Source: an uncultured Microbacteriaceae bacterium (GTDB lineage: Bacteria > Actinomycetota > Actinomycetes > Actinomycetales > Microbacteriaceae). From it: a stretch of DNA of 50,162 nt. Shown here piece by piece: positions 24,488-33,977 of this stretch. The notes beneath the pieces were generated by a model. It had not been told where the DNA came from and ran no database searches. It saw only the letters and a list, made by a program, of their open reading frames with translations. Position numbers and translations under genes: made by a program. How positions within the stretch are numbered: the first letter of the stretch is position 1; every line of letters starts with the position of its first letter. The stretch spans positions 1 to 50,162 of the forward strand of contig CALGUV010000039.1 in NCBI GenBank assembly GCA_937920245.1. Direction: 5' to 3'.

Positions 24488-27400
24488 TTAGTTATGAAGG
24501 ATGTAACGGGTGTTAGTATTAACTGGGCTGTTTTCCAGTCTTTCGATGCCAAACGGATCTAGGAATTGATAGTCCTCTGTGAGAATAGGTATATTCTCCT
24601 GAGTGGCAAGCTCATCGACGATTCTTTGAACATTGTCAATAGACTTTGAGCGGTGACAGAAGAACGACTTAGGATCAAATACCGGATCGTCCCCCGCCGA
24701 CATATCGGCTACGAAGTAAGCGTAGCTAACGGCGTAGTTAGAAAATGACGCTTCGTCGGGATCATCCGGAAATTCGACATTCGGAATGAGAGTACGACTG
24801 GCATCACTGACTACGGGCTCAGATGCCCCAGTGTATCTAAGAGCGAAGTCTTCGATATCAACCGCGAGGAATCCTGTAAGATCCTTGTCCCGACGATTCC
24901 ACTTAAGGTAATTTCCTACTCTTGTCCCATCGCCGTTGAGCAAACGAGACTCGTAAGCGTCGTAGTTGATGATTGTGGCTCCGACGTACGGTAATGACGC
25001 GCTCGGCGCCTCAAATGCTTCCAGAGCACTCTCGAATCCGTCTTCTTTGATGCCGTCCCCATTTACCACAGTGGAGACTAAATAATCCTCCACGTAAAAT
25101 ACAGCATCATCTCGAATAAGGTCCGGGTCAATACTATAGACTTCATCATAAAGTAGCGGCTTCTGGTCAAGCACAGGAAGCTGAGTCTGTGACGTTGGAA
25201 GAGCACGACTGAAATAGCTTTCATTGGCAAGGACCGCCTGGGTTCTGTTCCAAAACTTGCTATTTCGGCTATAATCGACCGGCAACCGTGCGAAATGTCT
25301 GTAAGAGCGCGGACTTTCGGGGCCAGAGTTCTCGTCGGCAACTAAAGAATTGACATACACGTTGTCAATTTCGATGTCTGGAACGTTTAGAACGCGATTC
25401 TTCCAGAGTCGAAGAGGCGTCAACGAGTTCATCACCGATGGGCACATACGCCATCTCGGGGCGGAGAAGATTAACTGATCAAGTCGCACACGCAGCATCT
25501 CCACTGGGCATGGAATCACAAGAGAGTTAGGATCCTGACATGGAACACAGAATGGGTCAAGATCGCGGTCGTAAAACCCGTCGTTCGCATCGGCTGTGGG
25601 AGGAGACGGACTCTCAAAATCGCCATTGTCAAGAGTGCAATCCACGACGATTGGTACTGGACCGTCTGTGGAGCATGGAGTACAGTTTGAAGGTACAGTA
25701 ATTGGAGTAATAAAAGCCGGATCATACCCCAGAAGATCGTCACCTTCGGTGATAAGCTCTAAGCCCGACTCAGTTGCAAGAATCAGTATTTCAACAATGG
25801 TTTGAGTTGTATAGAACCCATCATCAATCGCTGGCGGACTGTAAGGCCCACCAATGAAATTGTTTTGGTCGCTCACAACGCAGTCTATCGGGAAGGGAAG
25901 ATTTCCTCCGGCATAAGACCCGTTGTTATACGCGATGCAGTCTACGCCTGGGAATGGCTGAACCAAATCGTACTCGGTGTTGTCATAGATTACGCAAGTG
26001 TCCAGAGACCCTTCATCAATTACGGCCTCGGTATCTTGAGCTTGACCGTATAGATAGGGTCCATTGTCCACAGTACCACACTCAGACCCACACTCAGTGT
26101 TGCTCAAGGGCGGAACAAGGGGATTGATGCCTGGCTGGTACAGTTGGCCGTCGACCACATCACAGTTCGGGGGTGTCAGATCTACAAAGTCGCAGTTAGG
26201 GGCGACTATCTCGTCAAAGACCCCGTCATCAAACGATAGGAAACCTCCTACAAATGTAAGATTGCCAACGCATGGGATGTCACCTTGAGAGGCGATTTCG
26301 ATTGAACTTCGCCGCCTGTCATATTCTCCGTCGTCAGTCCCCATCCACGCGGCTTCTGCAGCGACTGGAAAATAGGTGGAGTTGTCAAGCGAAGGGTCGA
26401 ACACCCACTCAACACACGGGAACCGAGTCTCACCATACGTTGTCTTAGGCTCGTACTCAAAAGATACTGTTTCGAGCTCAAGTCCATCGAAGGCGATCTC
26501 ATCCCCATCGTATTCTCCACCTGAGGCGATAAGAACAGTCTCGTTATCCGCCCCGGGATCAGACATAAGGATTGGACCGGCTTCACCGGCGACATCAACA
26601 ATTAAGTCGTCACTCTCAATGATCCTCTCATAGTCCTCGGGTAGGCCATCGCACACTGAGAAAGGATCTCTATCGTAGAGCCCGTCACCTACACTATTGG
26701 TGGGAATAACCGGAAAGTCATAATCTCCGCCGTCAAGATAAAATTGTCCAAGTACAGCGGGATACTCGGCGTTGTCTATGAAACAGGTCGGTGGAAACAG
26801 AAATTGTACGCCATTACACCCAAGTGCATTGCTTGTCTCTGGGCCTGGATCAGTCGAGATTAGGGATGGATCGGAATCGAAAAATTGGCGAAGAGTGAGT
26901 GTGTAGTTTGGCGTGTCACAAATCCCAAACTCGGGATCTGGTGGTAGGTAACAAGCGGAGTTATCATAGCTTGGGTCGTTAATCGCTAAGGCGTCAAAAC
27001 TTTCGGTAAAAAGCTCCGCGGGCTGCTGGCCAAAGACGCCATCATCACTTACGGTGGAGGACGAAGTTCCCGGGTATTCGCCATTATTCAAACTGTCAAC
27101 CGGTGGGATCGCGTCCTCAAATGTTCCGTTATCAATGATGCTCGTAGGCTCGTCCGGGCCATCTGTTTCTAGAATAATTCCCGTTGGATCGAGAATGGAG
27201 CACGCCCCATCATCTTCGGAAATTTCAAATCCATTCTCTGTAAGTATAGCCTCGTAATTCTCAGTCTGGATCCTTACGATTTTGGTCTCTAAGGAAACGG
27301 TTGGCTGATAAAAGTCGTCGCAATCACCGATGTAAAAATTGTAATGGTCTACGGTCCGCGGAGTCGCCGGGCCGGGGACAAGACCGACTAACTCCAACAG

Positions 27401-28210
27401 TCCTGCGATCGTAATGCTCTCGAGAACATTGTCTAATGAGAGGCCCTCTTCCTCGTTGAATCCGTGTATGTCAAGTGCGTCGAAAACGAAATGAGCGGCA
27501 ACCGAGCTACCTTTATTTCCCCAAACGCCAACATATTGGTCAAGTACCTGCTGAGAAGTCCAATCTGAAATATCCCGCCAGGACTCCAAAAAGAACAGGA
27601 AAGGCGAAGCTAAAGAATCTTTGATCCTTACGCTAATCGCTTGAGACTCAGTGCCCTCGCCCAATAAGCGCACGGATGTTATTTTCTGATCTAAGTCCTG
27701 TACGACGTATAGCCACTCCGTAGCCCCAGTATTAGACTCTACATCGACAAGAGCATTGAAAATATACTCCCCGCCTGTGATAAGTCTAGGGGTCTGCTCG
27801 TATAGAATCTCGCGAGGCTGGCCGAAAGGAACAACTCTCGTCTGGTCGTTTTCCTCAAAAATATCGAACGTACTGTCAGCGGAGGCTCTGACTTCTGAGC
27901 GGTTATACGGCGCGGGCCGCTGTGAGTATTCTTTGTCTTTATTGTATACACCAAACGCTCCGACCTGTACGGCTCTTTTCTCAGAGACGGTCTCTGGAAG
28001 TCCTTTCCACTTATAAGACCCATCTGTGGTCGCGATCCTCGACCCCCAGTAGTTCGGACCGCTGAATCCCAATAGTTGGGCATTCCAGTCGACCTGACCG
28101 TTGACACGTGATATCGCTAGGTTAAGAGCTGTCCTCTGTGCCTCCGTCATCGGAGTTGGAAGATGGCCTCTTAGCTCATATTGCTCTTTGTCGAAAACAG
28201 GACTCGCCAT
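24488..28210 (-). CDS. Large tail/baseplate protein with D-N-G-x-Y repeats
   Basis: A 1240-aa acidic, Cys-containing protein. Residues 1-330 are mixed, with LYVVQDLDQKITSVRLLG typical of structural proteins. From about 340 to 900 there are roughly 16 short motifs of the type D-N/D-G-x-Y/F (DNGTF, NNGEY, DDGVF, DGGDY, DDGEYDRR, VDNGPY, NNGSY, DDGFY, DNGDF, NDGFYDRD), spaced about 20-60 residues apart and separated by Pro/Asp/Cys-rich linkers. The C-terminal 330 residues are again structural in style (DEVYSIDPDLIRDDAVFYV). It follows baseplate genes, overlaps none, and is probably a fibre or baseplate arm. It is not a family I recognise. Confidence 0.75.
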   Translation of the reverse strand: MASPVFDKEQYELRGHLPTPMTEAQRTALNLAISRVNGQVDWNAQLLGFSGPNYWGSRIATTDGSYKWKGLPETVSEKRAVQVGAFGVYNKDKEYSQRPAPYNRSEVRASADSTFDIFEENDQTRVVPFGQPREILYEQTPRLITGGEYIFNALVDVESNTGATEWLYVVQDLDQKITSVRLLGEGTESQAISVRIKDSLASPFLFFLESWRDISDWTSQQVLDQYVGVWGNKGSSVAAHFVFDALDIHGFNEEEGLSLDNVLESITIAGLLELVGLVPGPATPRTVDHYNFYIGDCDDFYQPTVSLETKIVRIQTENYEAILTENGFEISEDDGACSILDPTGIILETDGPDEPTSIIDNGTFEDAIPPVDSLNNGEYPGTSSSTVSDDGVFGQQPAELFTESFDALAINDPSYDNSACYLPPDPEFGICDTPNYTLTLRQFFDSDPSLISTDPGPETSNALGCNGVQFLFPPTCFIDNAEYPAVLGQFYLDGGDYDFPVIPTNSVGDGLYDRDPFSVCDGLPEDYERIIESDDLIVDVAGEAGPILMSDPGADNETVLIASGGEYDGDEIAFDGLELETVSFEYEPKTTYGETRFPCVEWVFDPSLDNSTYFPVAAEAAWMGTDDGEYDRRRSSIEIASQGDIPCVGNLTFVGGFLSFDDGVFDEIVAPNCDFVDLTPPNCDVVDGQLYQPGINPLVPPLSNTECGSECGTVDNGPYLYGQAQDTEAVIDEGSLDTCVIYDNTEYDLVQPFPGVDCIAYNNGSYAGGNLPFPIDCVVSDQNNFIGGPYSPPAIDDGFYTTQTIVEILILATESGLELITEGDDLLGYDPAFITPITVPSNCTPCSTDGPVPIVVDCTLDNGDFESPSPPTADANDGFYDRDLDPFCVPCQDPNSLVIPCPVEMLRVRLDQLIFSAPRWRMCPSVMNSLTPLRLWKNRVLNVPDIEIDNVYVNSLVADENSGPESPRSYRHFARLPVDYSRNSKFWNRTQAVLANESYFSRALPTSQTQLPVLDQKPLLYDEVYSIDPDLIRDDAVFYVEDYLVSTVVNGDGIKEDGFESALEAFEAPSASLPYVGATIINYDAYESRLLNGDGTRVGNYLKWNRRDKDLTGFLAVDIEDFALRYTGASEPVVSDASRTLIPNVEFPDDPDEASFSNYAVSYAYFVADMSAGDDPVFDPKSFFCHRSKSIDNVQRIVDELATQENIPILTEDYQFLDPFGIERLENSPVNTNTRYILHN

Positions 28211-28217
28211 GCTCTAC

Positions 28218-28424
28218 TCAGTACGTCCCATTATTCGCGAGTGCGGGAAGACTCGCTTGAATCTGTGCTTTTTGATAGTCGACGTACGCCTTAGTCGCCC
28301 CATCACTGGGCGATAGCGGATAGGCATTCACATCAGATATTAGCCCTGTTATCGGATTTTCTCTCATATCAAGAGTACCCGTTATCTGAACATTAGCCCC
28401 GGAAATCACGTCAGTACTTGCCAT
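28218..28424 (-). CDS. Small fibre-like protein, 68 aa
   Basis: The sequence VQITGTLDMRENPITGL then DGATKAYVDYQKAQ is typical of tail fibre repeats, in which N-P-I-x-G-L and A-T-K-x-Y-V mark feature lists. It ends in NNGTY, the same D-N-G-x-Y type motif repeated in the next gene, and resembles the end of the preceding 500-aa protein (ADKAYTDF-like NKAYTDFA, then DNGKY). It overlaps that gene by 14 nt. Probably a small fibre segment. Confidence 0.6.
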   Translation of the reverse strand: MASTDVISGANVQITGTLDMRENPITGLISDVNAYPLSPSDGATKAYVDYQKAQIQASLPALANNGTY

Positions 28425-29913
28425 TGTCTAATGAAGGAATAAGGGCGAAATCAGTGTACGCTTTATTGGCTAATGAACTAGAGAGAGTCGGATCCGAGAG
28501 AAGAATAATTCTGTTTGGCCGTACACTCGAGTCTGATTGAGAAAATGGAATCTCCGTTCCAATGATGACAAAACCCTGCGGGTCTGTCGCTACCACATCC
28601 CCGATCGGCTCGGTTCCGAGAGCCGCTTCCCCAACTACGGTCCGTCCCGGCTCAAGTTCAACTCCTGAAGGGAATATGATCTGTGGGGTTGTAGTGTCTG
28701 ACTCTAAAGCGAAGTTTTCCTCTAAAAGCCTCTCATAGAATAACTCACCTCCTTTTGAGGGAGACATATAGAGCGACGAGTAGCCTTCGATGCTCGAGAC
28801 CAATGATCGTAGCGTTGAGTCCTGAAAGTCGGTAAGCCAACTCGCGACAGGCTCATACTTTACGGAGGTTTGGCTTCGCGTATCACGGATCTCAGAGATC
28901 TCGTAATTGTTTACGGTGATGATCGCGAGAGTGATATGCGGACGGTTGATCTCGTCGTACTCACCTTCGAGAAAGATCTCGGCTTCAGACGTAAAACCGG
29001 TCGGTCTTTGAACGCGAAAGACCGCTTCTCCGGAATATCTTACCTCGGAGACATCAGCCGTGCCGCCCCAGAAGAAGAATTTGAAGTATCTATATCCCAC
29101 CTCGCTCGGAGACTGAAGTGACCAGACGCCATTGCGAGAAGAAACAGAATCTTCTAGATTCCATATCACCGCGTCGTCTGAAGCGTACAAGGCGCACTTA
29201 GCCGAGGCCAACCCAGACGAAGTTGCTTCAATGGAGAATTCGCGGGCCACCACGGACTCTGTAAAGTCCATGATGACCTGTGATCCGTCTGAGTAGGCGC
29301 CGGTCTCAAAAAATTCTGTCGGAGTCCAACTACCGTCGGTTGGTTCTGAAAAAATTGAAAGTACGGGATGATACTTCGCTTCTGCCGAAGCGAAATAGAT
29401 TGTTTGACTTGCGCCTAACGAGTAGTTCTGAACTTCGTACTTTGAGTATTTGGCCTCGTCCGGAGAGACCTGATTGAGATAGTAGCCTACCTGATATGAT
29501 CCGTCCTGTATCCCGCCGTCGACAATCGTCTCAAGATTGACAGCAAGTGTGTCAGTCTGAATCTGGCCGTACGCCCACGTGATAGTACCATTATAGACAA
29601 CGAGAACCCGCGGATCATTCTGTAATGCTCCGACTTCCAATGACCCTGGGCCGAAAGTAACACCGAACTGCGGCTCCACATAGACCAACCCGCGCCCCAC
29701 CTCACCAAAATACTCTTCCCGATATCCTTGCGAGATTCCAGGCAAACGATCGTAGATAGGACGACCACTTGAACGGCCCCAGACGGTACTGACTGGACTG
29801 AGATTAAGAATATCAAGTGCTTCTGAGTTAGCTACGTCAATACGAGCAAATCCGTCTACAAGCGGCTTTGTGACGATCTTTCCAAGTTTAGATTGCGGCA
29901 GAACTTGGCTCAT
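28411..29913 (-). CDS. Tail/baseplate protein with discoidin-like middle and fibre-like end
   Basis: A 500-aa protein. Residues about 205-310 (GAYSDGSQVIMDFTESVVAR, then CALYASDDAVIWNLEDSV, then GYRYFKFFFWGGTADVSEV) have the layout of discoidin/F5-8-type-C carbohydrate-binding domains. The C-terminal part reads SSLANKAYTDFALIPSLDNG, a fibre-type ending. It overlaps the baseplate J gene by 4 nt and may connect the baseplate to the fibres. Domain call is moderate. Confidence 0.6.
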   Translation of the reverse strand: MSQVLPQSKLGKIVTKPLVDGFARIDVANSEALDILNLSPVSTVWGRSSGRPIYDRLPGISQGYREEYFGEVGRGLVYVEPQFGVTFGPGSLEVGALQNDPRVLVVYNGTITWAYGQIQTDTLAVNLETIVDGGIQDGSYQVGYYLNQVSPDEAKYSKYEVQNYSLGASQTIYFASAEAKYHPVLSIFSEPTDGSWTPTEFFETGAYSDGSQVIMDFTESVVAREFSIEATSSGLASAKCALYASDDAVIWNLEDSVSSRNGVWSLQSPSEVGYRYFKFFFWGGTADVSEVRYSGEAVFRVQRPTGFTSEAEIFLEGEYDEINRPHITLAIITVNNYEISEIRDTRSQTSVKYEPVASWLTDFQDSTLRSLVSSIEGYSSLYMSPSKGGELFYERLLEENFALESDTTTPQIIFPSGVELEPGRTVVGEAALGTEPIGDVVATDPQGFVIIGTEIPFSQSDSSVRPNRIILLSDPTLSSSLANKAYTDFALIPSLDNGKY

Positions 29914-32900
29914 AGCGCGATAGTACCGGCGCCGTAGTTAATTGGCCCAAAGGCAAAAGCGCTCTGCGGAAAGTAGGAGAGTTGCGTAGGATCTGAGGAG
30001 TACCGAGTACTCTCCCACACGTACGTGTATGAGGCTTCTGTGTTAGACTTAGATGTGACATTCACTGTCGCGGTTCCCAACTTATTGGTTGAGACCTGTG
30101 CCCCGAGTCTCGAAAAAATCCGAGCGTTACACTCAGACAACACGACAAACTTTAGCAGGTTGCCGAAAACCTCCTCTACGCGGGGTGTGTTAGGCTGCTC
30201 ACCAGCCCAGGTTGTTGCGAATTCCGGTGGCGTAAAAGATTTTTCTACGCGATAAAACTTCTGGGACGAGATCGTGATGTCCTGTATGATGTCCTCGTAT
30301 CTATACGCGGAATCATAGTACTTGACAGTCTCAGGTCTAGTTGACCTAACAAATACGCCGTTGTCAAAATAGACCTCGAGATCTAAAATCGGCGTCACGT
30401 GCTGCGTGGCTTCGTACTGTCTTAAGATAGAACCGTTACGGAAAGTCGCTGCATCTTTCGGGGCGAAACGAAATAGTTCTCTATACACAGGAATGCCGCC
30501 CGGCTCATCCTGCCACCCGATAGACGACCAGAAGTAGGCCCCGAAGTTCTCTCCGACTGGACCGCGTACTAGCAGTGTTTGACCCACGAGTAGATCTTGG
30601 CTAGACACGATAGATCCCTGATCAATAAGAACCTGTGTTAATGCTGAAGACACGAAATTCTGTGGGAGGCTGGCGTATGACACCGCATAGTCATAACGGA
30701 AGATGTCTGGAAGCACCTCGACAATTAGACCATCTCGGACCATCTCGTCAGGGTCCTGTGTGTTTGGCGTAAAATCGACTTTAGACTGGAAATAACGAGG
30801 TAAAGGCAGATTCGCCTCAAGGAGCCTCTTACAGGCGGGAGTTACCTCGGGGCAAGATTCAGCCAAGAGGAAACAATCCTCTAGTTGCGTAGCATCAAAC
30901 CCGCCTTCTGGTCTATATCGAACATACTCCCCTAACTGAAATCTAGCCTGATAACGGAAGGATTTGTCATTAAATAATGGCCGCCCCGCGCAGTCGATAT
31001 AGTCTGTTACTTGAATGATCTGAATAAGTCCGGCGGTCACCAGATCGTCTATGGCTGTTTTATAAGACCGATCGTCAAAGCCAATGAATGTGAAGTCTGT
31101 GAGAACTTTAACAAAGATACGAATCGCCCCACGTAGACGGTCCACGTAACATGAATCTTCGGCGATTACGCCTGTCAAAAATTGCTCAGGAGCGGGAGAT
31201 ACAAGAAACTGCCCGACGGTGTACGAATCTCCGGGCAGCAGAAGGTCGAACTCGATCCGTTGCGTCGAGACGTATCCGGCCTGTTGTGCCGTACCAAGAT
31301 CAGACGAACTCTCTTCAACAACGAAATTTTGCTTAGCGACCCAGACCGGATACCCCGCTCGCTTATTCAGGGGCGCATGCTGCGGCGTTCTTGGCTCATA
31401 GACTTCTGTATTCAGATCCTGTGGCTCATAAGCTACGATTTGAGGGTCATACAAACCGCTGGCCGTCACAGCTTCGATACTGGCCCCAACTGACCAGGAT
31501 GTGAAGACTTTGGCAGTGGTCACTAGTCCCGCTCCGACTAATTCAGCTGGAGTACGATTTCCGTTGTATGAGAAACCCGCGAGAACGACATGAAGTGTGA
31601 CGTTAATGCCATCTGGCACGGAAATAACATCACCTGTGGAGTAGTCTCCTGGGGCGAGTTCCTTGATCAGGGAGAATGAAAGCTTATCTATGTTCGCGTA
31701 GTAAGACTTGCTTGCCGTTATAGGCGTAAAAGCCTCGATCACTGGATAATAGGCCGGAATCGATCCGGTAGCATTAACAAGCACATCACCGATCTCAAAT
31801 GTATTTCCAGTGCGAAACTCCTGGGGTGCTACAACCGTGAATGATGGGGCTCCCAGCCCGCGAGGAGTGAAGTAAATACGAAGAGCATCGATATCGGGGT
31901 CTATAAACTGATTAGTAACACCGAGAGTCAGCGGAAATGATGTTGCTAACGCCCCTTCGATGTCAGAGACATTGGGATCGTAGCTAATCGGAAACACCGC
32001 ATTTGGTGTGAGAATCCCGAACAGGTTATTGCGAATCGTCTCCGTGAATGTACGCAGATCCTGGGCGTATGGCTTATTGGGATCGTAGAGAACGTCGACA
32101 AACACGTCTGCGTCGTCGACTTCCATCGAGTATACCGATCCTTGAAATTCGGTTGGGAGGGAGAAACGAATGAGATTCTGAAGGGAGGATCTTTGCGCCG
32201 TTGTTAGTGGACTACCGTCGGGATTGATGACAAAGAATGATACCGCCGGAGCACTCTCCACAAAGTCAGATTCGTAGCGGTAGATATCCTTTTCGGACCT
32301 ACGCGGGAGCACGTTGACTCCAGTTCCGGGACCAAGCGCGTCGGAAAAGAAATCCTCCCAGTCCTCAGCAGATACCGGATTACGACGCCGAATCAGTGAA
32401 AAGAACCGCTCTTTGACTTCCTGAAGTAGCTCTGGATCCTGTCCACCAACCGCAGCCTCAGGATTTGTGACTCCGATAACGCCCGCGAGTGAGGTCACCG
32501 AGTTGACAATAGATCCGGCAGGAACGTTGTAAGCTGAGCCCCTCAGTAAAGAAACAGCACGTACCCGCCCGAACTCCTCGCCGGGCGGTATGCGCAGTCG
32601 GGCCGTAGTGACAAACGAGATCGATTGGCCTCCGGTTAAGTTCGGATCTGTGGAGACCTGAAAGCCCGGAAAGACAACAAAATCCTGAGACGCGGGAGTG
32701 ATCTGTAACTCGATCTCTACAACAGATCCTGCGCCCGTACGTCTTTGTGCTCCTAAGAATGGCCCGATCCACTCGACAAGAACAGACTCTGGGAAGGAAT
32801 TTGCGAATGCGAGAAGTTCAGCTTGAGCGAATGCCTGACCCTCAAGTAAGGCTAGAACAGGCGATCCGCTTGAAAAATCATTTATTGACGATCCGGAAGC

Positions 32901-32990
32901 TTCGTAGACTCTCTGTGCCGCTGCCGCTACGAGCTCCGATTCGTTCCGCGGGTCAAGATCGATCGGCGGGAGAGGAGCGTATTGTGGCAT
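29910..32990 (-). CDS. Baseplate J-like (gp6-type) wedge protein
   Basis: A 1026-aa protein, much longer than P2 gpJ. The N-terminal 400 residues match baseplate J/Mu gp47: VEWIGPFLGAQRRTGAGSVV, then VFPGFQVSTDP, then NVPAGSIVNSV, then LLQEVKERFFSLIRRRNPVS, the standard order. The C-terminal 600 residues are beta-rich phage structural sequence of unknown fold. The protein builds the wedge ring of the contractile baseplate. It follows the 147-aa gene with its start overlapping that stop by one base. Confidence 0.85.
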   Translation of the reverse strand: MPQYAPLPPIDLDPRNESELVAAAAQRVYEASGSSINDFSSGSPVLALLEGQAFAQAELLAFANSFPESVLVEWIGPFLGAQRRTGAGSVVEIELQITPASQDFVVFPGFQVSTDPNLTGGQSISFVTTARLRIPPGEEFGRVRAVSLLRGSAYNVPAGSIVNSVTSLAGVIGVTNPEAAVGGQDPELLQEVKERFFSLIRRRNPVSAEDWEDFFSDALGPGTGVNVLPRRSEKDIYRYESDFVESAPAVSFFVINPDGSPLTTAQRSSLQNLIRFSLPTEFQGSVYSMEVDDADVFVDVLYDPNKPYAQDLRTFTETIRNNLFGILTPNAVFPISYDPNVSDIEGALATSFPLTLGVTNQFIDPDIDALRIYFTPRGLGAPSFTVVAPQEFRTGNTFEIGDVLVNATGSIPAYYPVIEAFTPITASKSYYANIDKLSFSLIKELAPGDYSTGDVISVPDGINVTLHVVLAGFSYNGNRTPAELVGAGLVTTAKVFTSWSVGASIEAVTASGLYDPQIVAYEPQDLNTEVYEPRTPQHAPLNKRAGYPVWVAKQNFVVEESSSDLGTAQQAGYVSTQRIEFDLLLPGDSYTVGQFLVSPAPEQFLTGVIAEDSCYVDRLRGAIRIFVKVLTDFTFIGFDDRSYKTAIDDLVTAGLIQIIQVTDYIDCAGRPLFNDKSFRYQARFQLGEYVRYRPEGGFDATQLEDCFLLAESCPEVTPACKRLLEANLPLPRYFQSKVDFTPNTQDPDEMVRDGLIVEVLPDIFRYDYAVSYASLPQNFVSSALTQVLIDQGSIVSSQDLLVGQTLLVRGPVGENFGAYFWSSIGWQDEPGGIPVYRELFRFAPKDAATFRNGSILRQYEATQHVTPILDLEVYFDNGVFVRSTRPETVKYYDSAYRYEDIIQDITISSQKFYRVEKSFTPPEFATTWAGEQPNTPRVEEVFGNLLKFVVLSECNARIFSRLGAQVSTNKLGTATVNVTSKSNTEASYTYVWESTRYSSDPTQLSYFPQSAFAFGPINYGAGTIAL

Positions 32991-33421
32991 CAGAAGAATC
33001 CTTCGTCTACTACTGGAAAGTTGTTGATGCGCTCATTTAGCACCTCTTTAGTCACAGCATCTGCCGCGTCTAACTGAGCGTACTTGATAAGAAAACTCTG
33101 TTGCGTGCCGCCCTGATTGAATTTGGCGTTCGTATTCCAGAATAACGGAGCTGACAGACCGTTGGTATTCGTCTGATCACCGAACTGGACCAGCCCCATA
33201 AAACTTTTACGTCCAGTAACAGGCACTGAGCCGTAACTTTGATCGGTTTCGAGCGTGACATACACCGTGTCCAGGCCGCTATTGCCTCCGCGCTGAATAT
33301 CATTCTTGTTAACGGGTGCGTAATGCCAGTCGGCATCGGCTCCGTCAAAGCTTATCTCACGCGCTCCATTTAGCCACTGGGACGTAACGATAACGCCCGG
33401 CCCATACAATGTTTTTGACAT
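32990..33421 (-). CDS. Tail/baseplate-associated protein, 143 aa
   Basis: I prefer ATG 33421 (MSKTLYGPGVIVTSQWLNG) over the GTG four codons upstream. The beta-rich sequence includes DTVYVTLETDQSYGSVPVTG and FMGLVQFGDQTN. The gene comes right after the terminator and junction element, and one base before the J gene, so it probably belongs to the baseplate. Function unrecognised. Confidence 0.6.
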   Translation of the reverse strand: MSKTLYGPGVIVTSQWLNGAREISFDGADADWHYAPVNKNDIQRGGNSGLDTVYVTLETDQSYGSVPVTGRKSFMGLVQFGDQTNTNGLSAPLFWNTNAKFNQGGTQQSFLIKYAQLDAADAVTKEVLNERINNFPVVDEGFF

Positions 33422-33448
33422 GCACCACAGCACTAGACTTCTCGAACA

Positions 33449-33458
33449 GTTTTACCCC
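33449..33458 (-). promoter_or_regulatory. Junction element copy 6 (GGGGTAAAAC)
   Basis: It lies between the strong terminator and the 143-aa gene, 27 nt upstream of its ATG. A transcript of the baseplate genes must start here or read through the terminator, which is the best argument that the element is part of a promoter. Confidence 0.5.
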
Positions 33459-33462
33459 GCAT

Positions 33463-33493
33463 AAAAAAAAAAAAGCCTCCCCGAGAGGAGGCT
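33463..33493 (-). terminator. Rho-independent terminator after the tail tube gene
   Basis: In the transcribed direction: AGCCTCC, six-base loop TCTCGG, GGAGGCT, then 12 consecutive T (sharing the last stem base). The stem is perfect over 7 bp, and it lies 29 nt after the tail tube stop. It probably ends the capsid-tube transcript. Confidence 0.92.
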
Positions 33494-33521
33494 AAATTGC
33501 GCTAGTGATAATGGTTAATTA

Positions 33522-33944
33522 TCACCCATAATTCCAGTCATTGACTGTGAAGACCAACTCAATGGTTCCAACGTCACCGGACTCACGGTCCATCTCTGCG
33601 ACTGTAAGTTGTTGAAGTTGGCAACCGCTTAGGATGTACGGGGTGCTATTGCTAGTCTCGCCGTTACATGTGGTTGGTTGGATAGTAATCGTGATAAACT
33701 CACAATTGTATGTCGACCAGATTGACTCGATCGCATGAGCGAGAGCCGGATCGTATGGGGCCGTGACGGTTACATCATCGACAGAACGTGGACCCACAAC
33801 CTTATAGATGCGGTTTCCGGTTCCATTGGCGTATTGACCGCTTTCGGCTGTATCTGAGATTCCCGAGAAGTTTGTCCAAATCGTCTCCAGTCCGGAGATG
33901 GTGACGATAAAAGAAGACTTAGGGATTGGAATGATAACGGGCAT
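33522..33944 (-). CDS. Tail tube protein
   Basis: A 140-aa protein of the contractile-tail tube family (T4 gp19-like): SSFIVTISGLETIWTNFSGI at the start and VGTIELVFTVNDWNYG at the end, with a beta-rich middle (DDVTVTAPYDPALAHAI). It has a strong ribosome binding site, AAGGAGGA, 6 nt upstream. It stacks as hexamers to form the DNA conduit. Its position directly after the capsid gene, about 7 kb from the sheath, is unusual. Confidence 0.8.
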   Translation of the reverse strand: MPVIIPIPKSSFIVTISGLETIWTNFSGISDTAESGQYANGTGNRIYKVVGPRSVDDVTVTAPYDPALAHAIESIWSTYNCEFITITIQPTTCNGETSNSTPYILSGCQLQQLTVAEMDRESGDVGTIELVFTVNDWNYG

Positions 33945-33977
33945 CGGAGTTCCTCCTTATATGAGTATTAGGAAGGA

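Noticed and set aside
24488..24552. Longer 100-aa version of the gene after the 1240-aa protein
   Set aside because: It would overlap that gene by 65 nt; the internal ATG 24486 two bases after its stop is the natural start.
33474..33493. The hairpin near 33.5 kb as a plus-strand terminator
   Set aside because: On the plus strand no T-run follows the stem; the A-run precedes it, so it works only on the minus strand.
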